A stretch of DNA of 64,000 bases from Sulfurimonas lithotrophica (lineage in GTDB: Bacteria > Campylobacterota > Campylobacteria > Campylobacterales > Sulfurimonadaceae). The notes under the pieces were generated by a model. It was not told the DNA's origin and searched no databases. It saw only the letters and a list, made by a program, of their open reading frames with translations. Shown here one piece after another: positions 59,919 through 64,000 of the stretch (positions are counted from its first letter, which is position 1; the number at the start of each line of letters is the position of its first letter). The translations under genes and the position numbers were made by a program. Location of the stretch: NCBI RefSeq assembly GCF_009258225.1, contig NZ_CP043617.1:806001-870000 (forward strand), read 5' to 3'.

Positions 59919-60452
59919 ATGAGTGAATTAATTGCAAAAAGATATATAAAAGCTTTAAAAAACGATATGGATGCTAAAGCCTTAGAAAACATAAGTGAAA
60001 TATTTTCAGGCTTGGCTTTATCTTTTAAAGATGAAAAATTTTTAAATGTTATTTCAAATCCGGCTGTAAGTTCTCAAGATAAAACAAATATTATATTAGA
60101 TGCAGTAAAATCTGCAAAATCTGAAAAAGTTAATAACTTTATTAAGCTGCTTGGTGAGAATAACCGTTTAAATGTTATTCCTTCTTTATCGGCTGCATTA
60201 AATAAAGATATTGCACAAAGTACTAAAACTTATACAGGTGTAGTATATAGTGATAGCGATATCGATGCTTCTGTTATAAAAAATTTAGGTGATGGTTTAG
60301 GGAAAAAATATGACTCTAAAATTACACTTGATTTTGTAAAGAGTGAGTTTAACGGTATTAAAGTAGATGTTGAAGATTTAGGTATTGAAATTAATTTTTC
60401 AAAATCAAGAATTAACGACCAAATTATAGAACATATTGCAAAAGCAATATAA
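59919..60452 (+). CDS. atpH: ATP synthase subunit delta
   Basis: 177 residues. Starts MSELIAKRYIKALKN, with the six-helix N-terminal domain that caps the alpha subunits (NPAVSSQDKTNIIL) and a beta-rich C-terminal part ending GIEINFSKSRINDQIIEHIAKAI, close to the family's D-x-S-(V/I)-(R/K)-x-(Q/R)-L ending. It links the stalk to F1. Twenty bases lie before atpA. Confidence 0.94.
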   Translation: MSELIAKRYIKALKNDMDAKALENISEIFSGLALSFKDEKFLNVISNPAVSSQDKTNIILDAVKSAKSEKVNNFIKLLGENNRLNVIPSLSAALNKDIAQSTKTYTGVVYSDSDIDASVIKNLGDGLGKKYDSKITLDFVKSEFNGIKVDVEDLGIEINFSKSRINDQIIEHIAKAI

Positions 60453-60472
60453 TTTTCGAGAGGAGATAAATA

Positions 60473-61990
60473 GTGGTAGCAAAAATACAAGCTGATGAAA
60501 TCAGCTCAATAATTAAAGAGCGTATTGACAATTTTGAATTAAATGTTGATATTAACGAAACTGGTAAGATTGTTTCTTATGCTGATGGTGTTGCACAGGT
60601 TTACGGACTAAGCAATATTATGGCCGGTGAAATGGTAGAGTTTGAAGAGGGTACTAAAGGTTTGGCAATGAACCTTGAAGAAGCAAGTGCAGGTATAGTT
60701 ATACTTGGTACTGGTACTGGACTTAAAGAGGGAATGAGTGTTAAGAGACTAGGTCGTCTTTTACGTGTACCTGTTGGTGATGCTCTTTTAGGTCGTGTTG
60801 TAAATGCATTAGGTGAGCCAATTGACGGTAAAGGTCCTATTGAAACAACTGAAACTCGTTTCGTTGAAGAAAAAGCACCTGGTATTATGGAGCGTAAATC
60901 AGTACATGAGCCTTTAGCAACCGGTATTAAAGCAATTGATGCACTTGTTCCAATCGGTCGTGGTCAACGTGAGCTTATAATTGGTGATAGACAAACTGGT
61001 AAAACTACTGTTGCACTAGACTCAATTATCAACCAAAAAGGTAACGGTGTTGTATCTATCTACGTAGCAATCGGTCAAAAAGAATCAACTGTAGCACAAG
61101 TTGTTCGTCGTTTGGAAGAACACGGTGCAATGGAGAACACTATCGTTGTAGCTGCAAGTGGTGCTGAAGCTGCTGCGCTTCAATTCTTAGCTCCATATAC
61201 TGGTGTAACAATGGGTGAATACTTCCGTGACAATGCTAGACACGGTTTAATCGTATATGATGATTTATCTAAACATGCGGTTGCTTACCGTGAGATGTCT
61301 CTAATTCTTCGTCGTCCTCCGGGTCGTGAAGCATACCCGGGTGATGTTTTCTACGTTCACTCAAGACTGTTAGAGCGTGCAGCTAAATTAAGTGATGAAG
61401 AGGGAGCTGGTTCTTTAACTGCTTTACCAATCATTGAAACTCAAGCTGGTGACGTTGCGGCATATATTCCAACGAATGTTATCTCTATTACTGATGGTCA
61501 AATCTTCCTTGAGACTGATTTATTCAACTCAGGTGTTCGTCCTGCGATTAACGTTGGTCTTTCAGTATCTCGTGTTGGTGGTGCTGCTCAGATTAAAGCT
61601 ACTAAGCAAGTTGCCGGTACGTTGCGTCTTGACCTTGCACAATATCGTGAATTACAAGCGTTTGCTCAGTTCGCATCTGACCTTGATGAAGTTTCTCGTA
61701 AACAACTAGAGCGTGGTCAAAGAATGGTAGAAGTTCTAAAACAAGGTCCTTTCTCTCCACTTGCTGCTGAGAAACAAGTTCTTGCTATTTTTGCAGGTAA
61801 CGAAGGTTTCTTGGATGATATGGATCCGTCTAACGTTGTTAGATTTGAAAATGAGTTATATCCATTTATTGAAGCTTCTTATCCTCAAATTTTTGAGAAT
61901 ATCAGAAGTGCAAGTAAAGTTGATGACGACACAAAAGCACTAATGTTAAAAGCACTTGAAGAGTTTAAAGCTTCTTTTGTAGTAGCATAA
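60473..61990 (+). CDS. atpA: ATP synthase subunit alpha
   Basis: 505 residues starting at GTG after GAGGAG (60459-60464). Non-catalytic nucleotide-binding subunit of F1. Landmarks: [16 protein letters not shown]-loop [56 protein letters not shown] and [10 protein letters not shown]. Codon use is more biased towards favoured codons than in neighbouring accessory genes, as expected for a highly expressed protein. Confidence 0.98.
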   Translation: MVAKIQADEISSIIKERIDNFELNVDINETGKIVSYADGVAQVYGLSNIMAGEMVEFEEGTKGLAMNLEEASAGIVILGTGTGLKEGMSVKRLGRLLRVPVGDALLGRVVNALGEPIDGKGPIETTETRFVEEKAPGIMERKSVHEPLATGIKAIDALVPIGRGQRELIIGDRQTGKTTVALDSIINQKGNGVVSIYVAIGQKESTVAQVVRRLEEHGAMENTIVVAASGAEAAALQFLAPYTGVTMGEYFRDNARHGLIVYDDLSKHAVAYREMSLILRRPPGREAYPGDVFYVHSRLLERAAKLSDEEGAGSLTALPIIETQAGDVAAYIPTNVISITDGQIFLETDLFNSGVRPAINVGLSVSRVGGAAQIKATKQVAGTLRLDLAQYRELQAFAQFASDLDEVSRKQLERGQRMVEVLKQGPFSPLAAEKQVLAIFAGNEGFLDDMDPSNVVRFENELYPFIEASYPQIFENIRSASKVDDDTKALMLKALEEFKASFVVA

Positions 61991-62000
61991 GGGATTACTT

Positions 62001-64000
<2,000 letters not shown>

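Overview
This AT-rich window (very A/T-biased third codon positions, TATAAT-type -10 boxes usually without a clear -35) comes from a free-living, hydrogen-oxidising member of the Campylobacterota, most like Sulfurimonas or a close relative. The assignment rests on the order rplU-rpmA-obgE-fmt-birA-parA-parB-atpF'-atpF-atpH-atpA-atpG-atpD, on hydABC-type hydrogenase genes with hydD and hydE, and on a MutS-HNH protein of the type reported from this phylum. Function and taxonomy calls come from reading motifs and gene order; no database search was run.

Layout. (1) 1-9224: end of a type VI secretion locus: the TssM C-terminus, a PP2C phosphatase and Ser/Thr kinase pair, Hcp, a VgrG with a C-terminal extension, then an effector cassette (periplasmic Sel1-repeat protein, DUF2235/Tle1-like lipase, small unknown protein). 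(2) 9232-12033: a cold-shock-like protein of unknown role, a stand-alone CZB zinc-binding protein and an ATP-grasp protein. (3) 12097-24421: a LapA-like giant adhesin (1801 aa; retention module with a TAAG site, Thr/Asp/Glu 13-residue repeats, VWA domain, DUF4114-like domain, type I secretion C-terminus). It faces a five-gene operon for its probable exporter: OmpA-like protein, TolC fused to an OmpA-like tail, LapB-type ABC transporter, HlyD-type adaptor and LuxR-type regulator. (4) 24535-29045: MutS-HNH (MutS7 type) convergent with a histidine kinase. (5) 29231-33862: a tight operon dapE, thioredoxin-like, ridA-like, tetR, hupS, hupL (group 2-like cytosolic hydrogenase). (6) 33902-41857: hydABC (exported, cytochrome b-linked uptake hydrogenase), hydD, hydE, hypF. 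(7) 41908-45471: a TonB-dependent receptor, a small periplasmic protein and a diguanylate cyclase as one overlapping unit. (8) 45554-53848: nickel permease, hypB, hypC, hypD, sixA, aldo/keto reductase, then uspA, hypE, hypX, hypA. (9) 53880-64000: ribosomal proteins L21/L27, Obg, Fmt, BirA, ParAB and the F1/stalk ATP synthase genes; atpD runs off the end.

How the parts fit. HydABC would oxidise H2 in the periplasm and pass electrons through cytochrome b to menaquinone, feeding the proton gradient used by the ATP synthase. HupSL looks like a cytosolic or H2-sensing enzyme. HypA-F, HypX, HydD, HydE and a nickel permease supply metal-centre maturation. A TetR-family repressor gene sits directly upstream of hupSL, and a shared motif (TGAA-N5-ATTCAGTTTTA) lies upstream of both hydA and the nickel/hyp operon, suggesting one regulon. 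The T6SS and the LapA-like adhesin are surface systems for contact and attachment.

No gene-free stretch exceeds 300 bases. The longest gaps are the divergent spacers 12034-12176, 24384-24576 and 29046-29230. I saw no tRNA, rRNA, CRISPR array, insertion sequence or phage.
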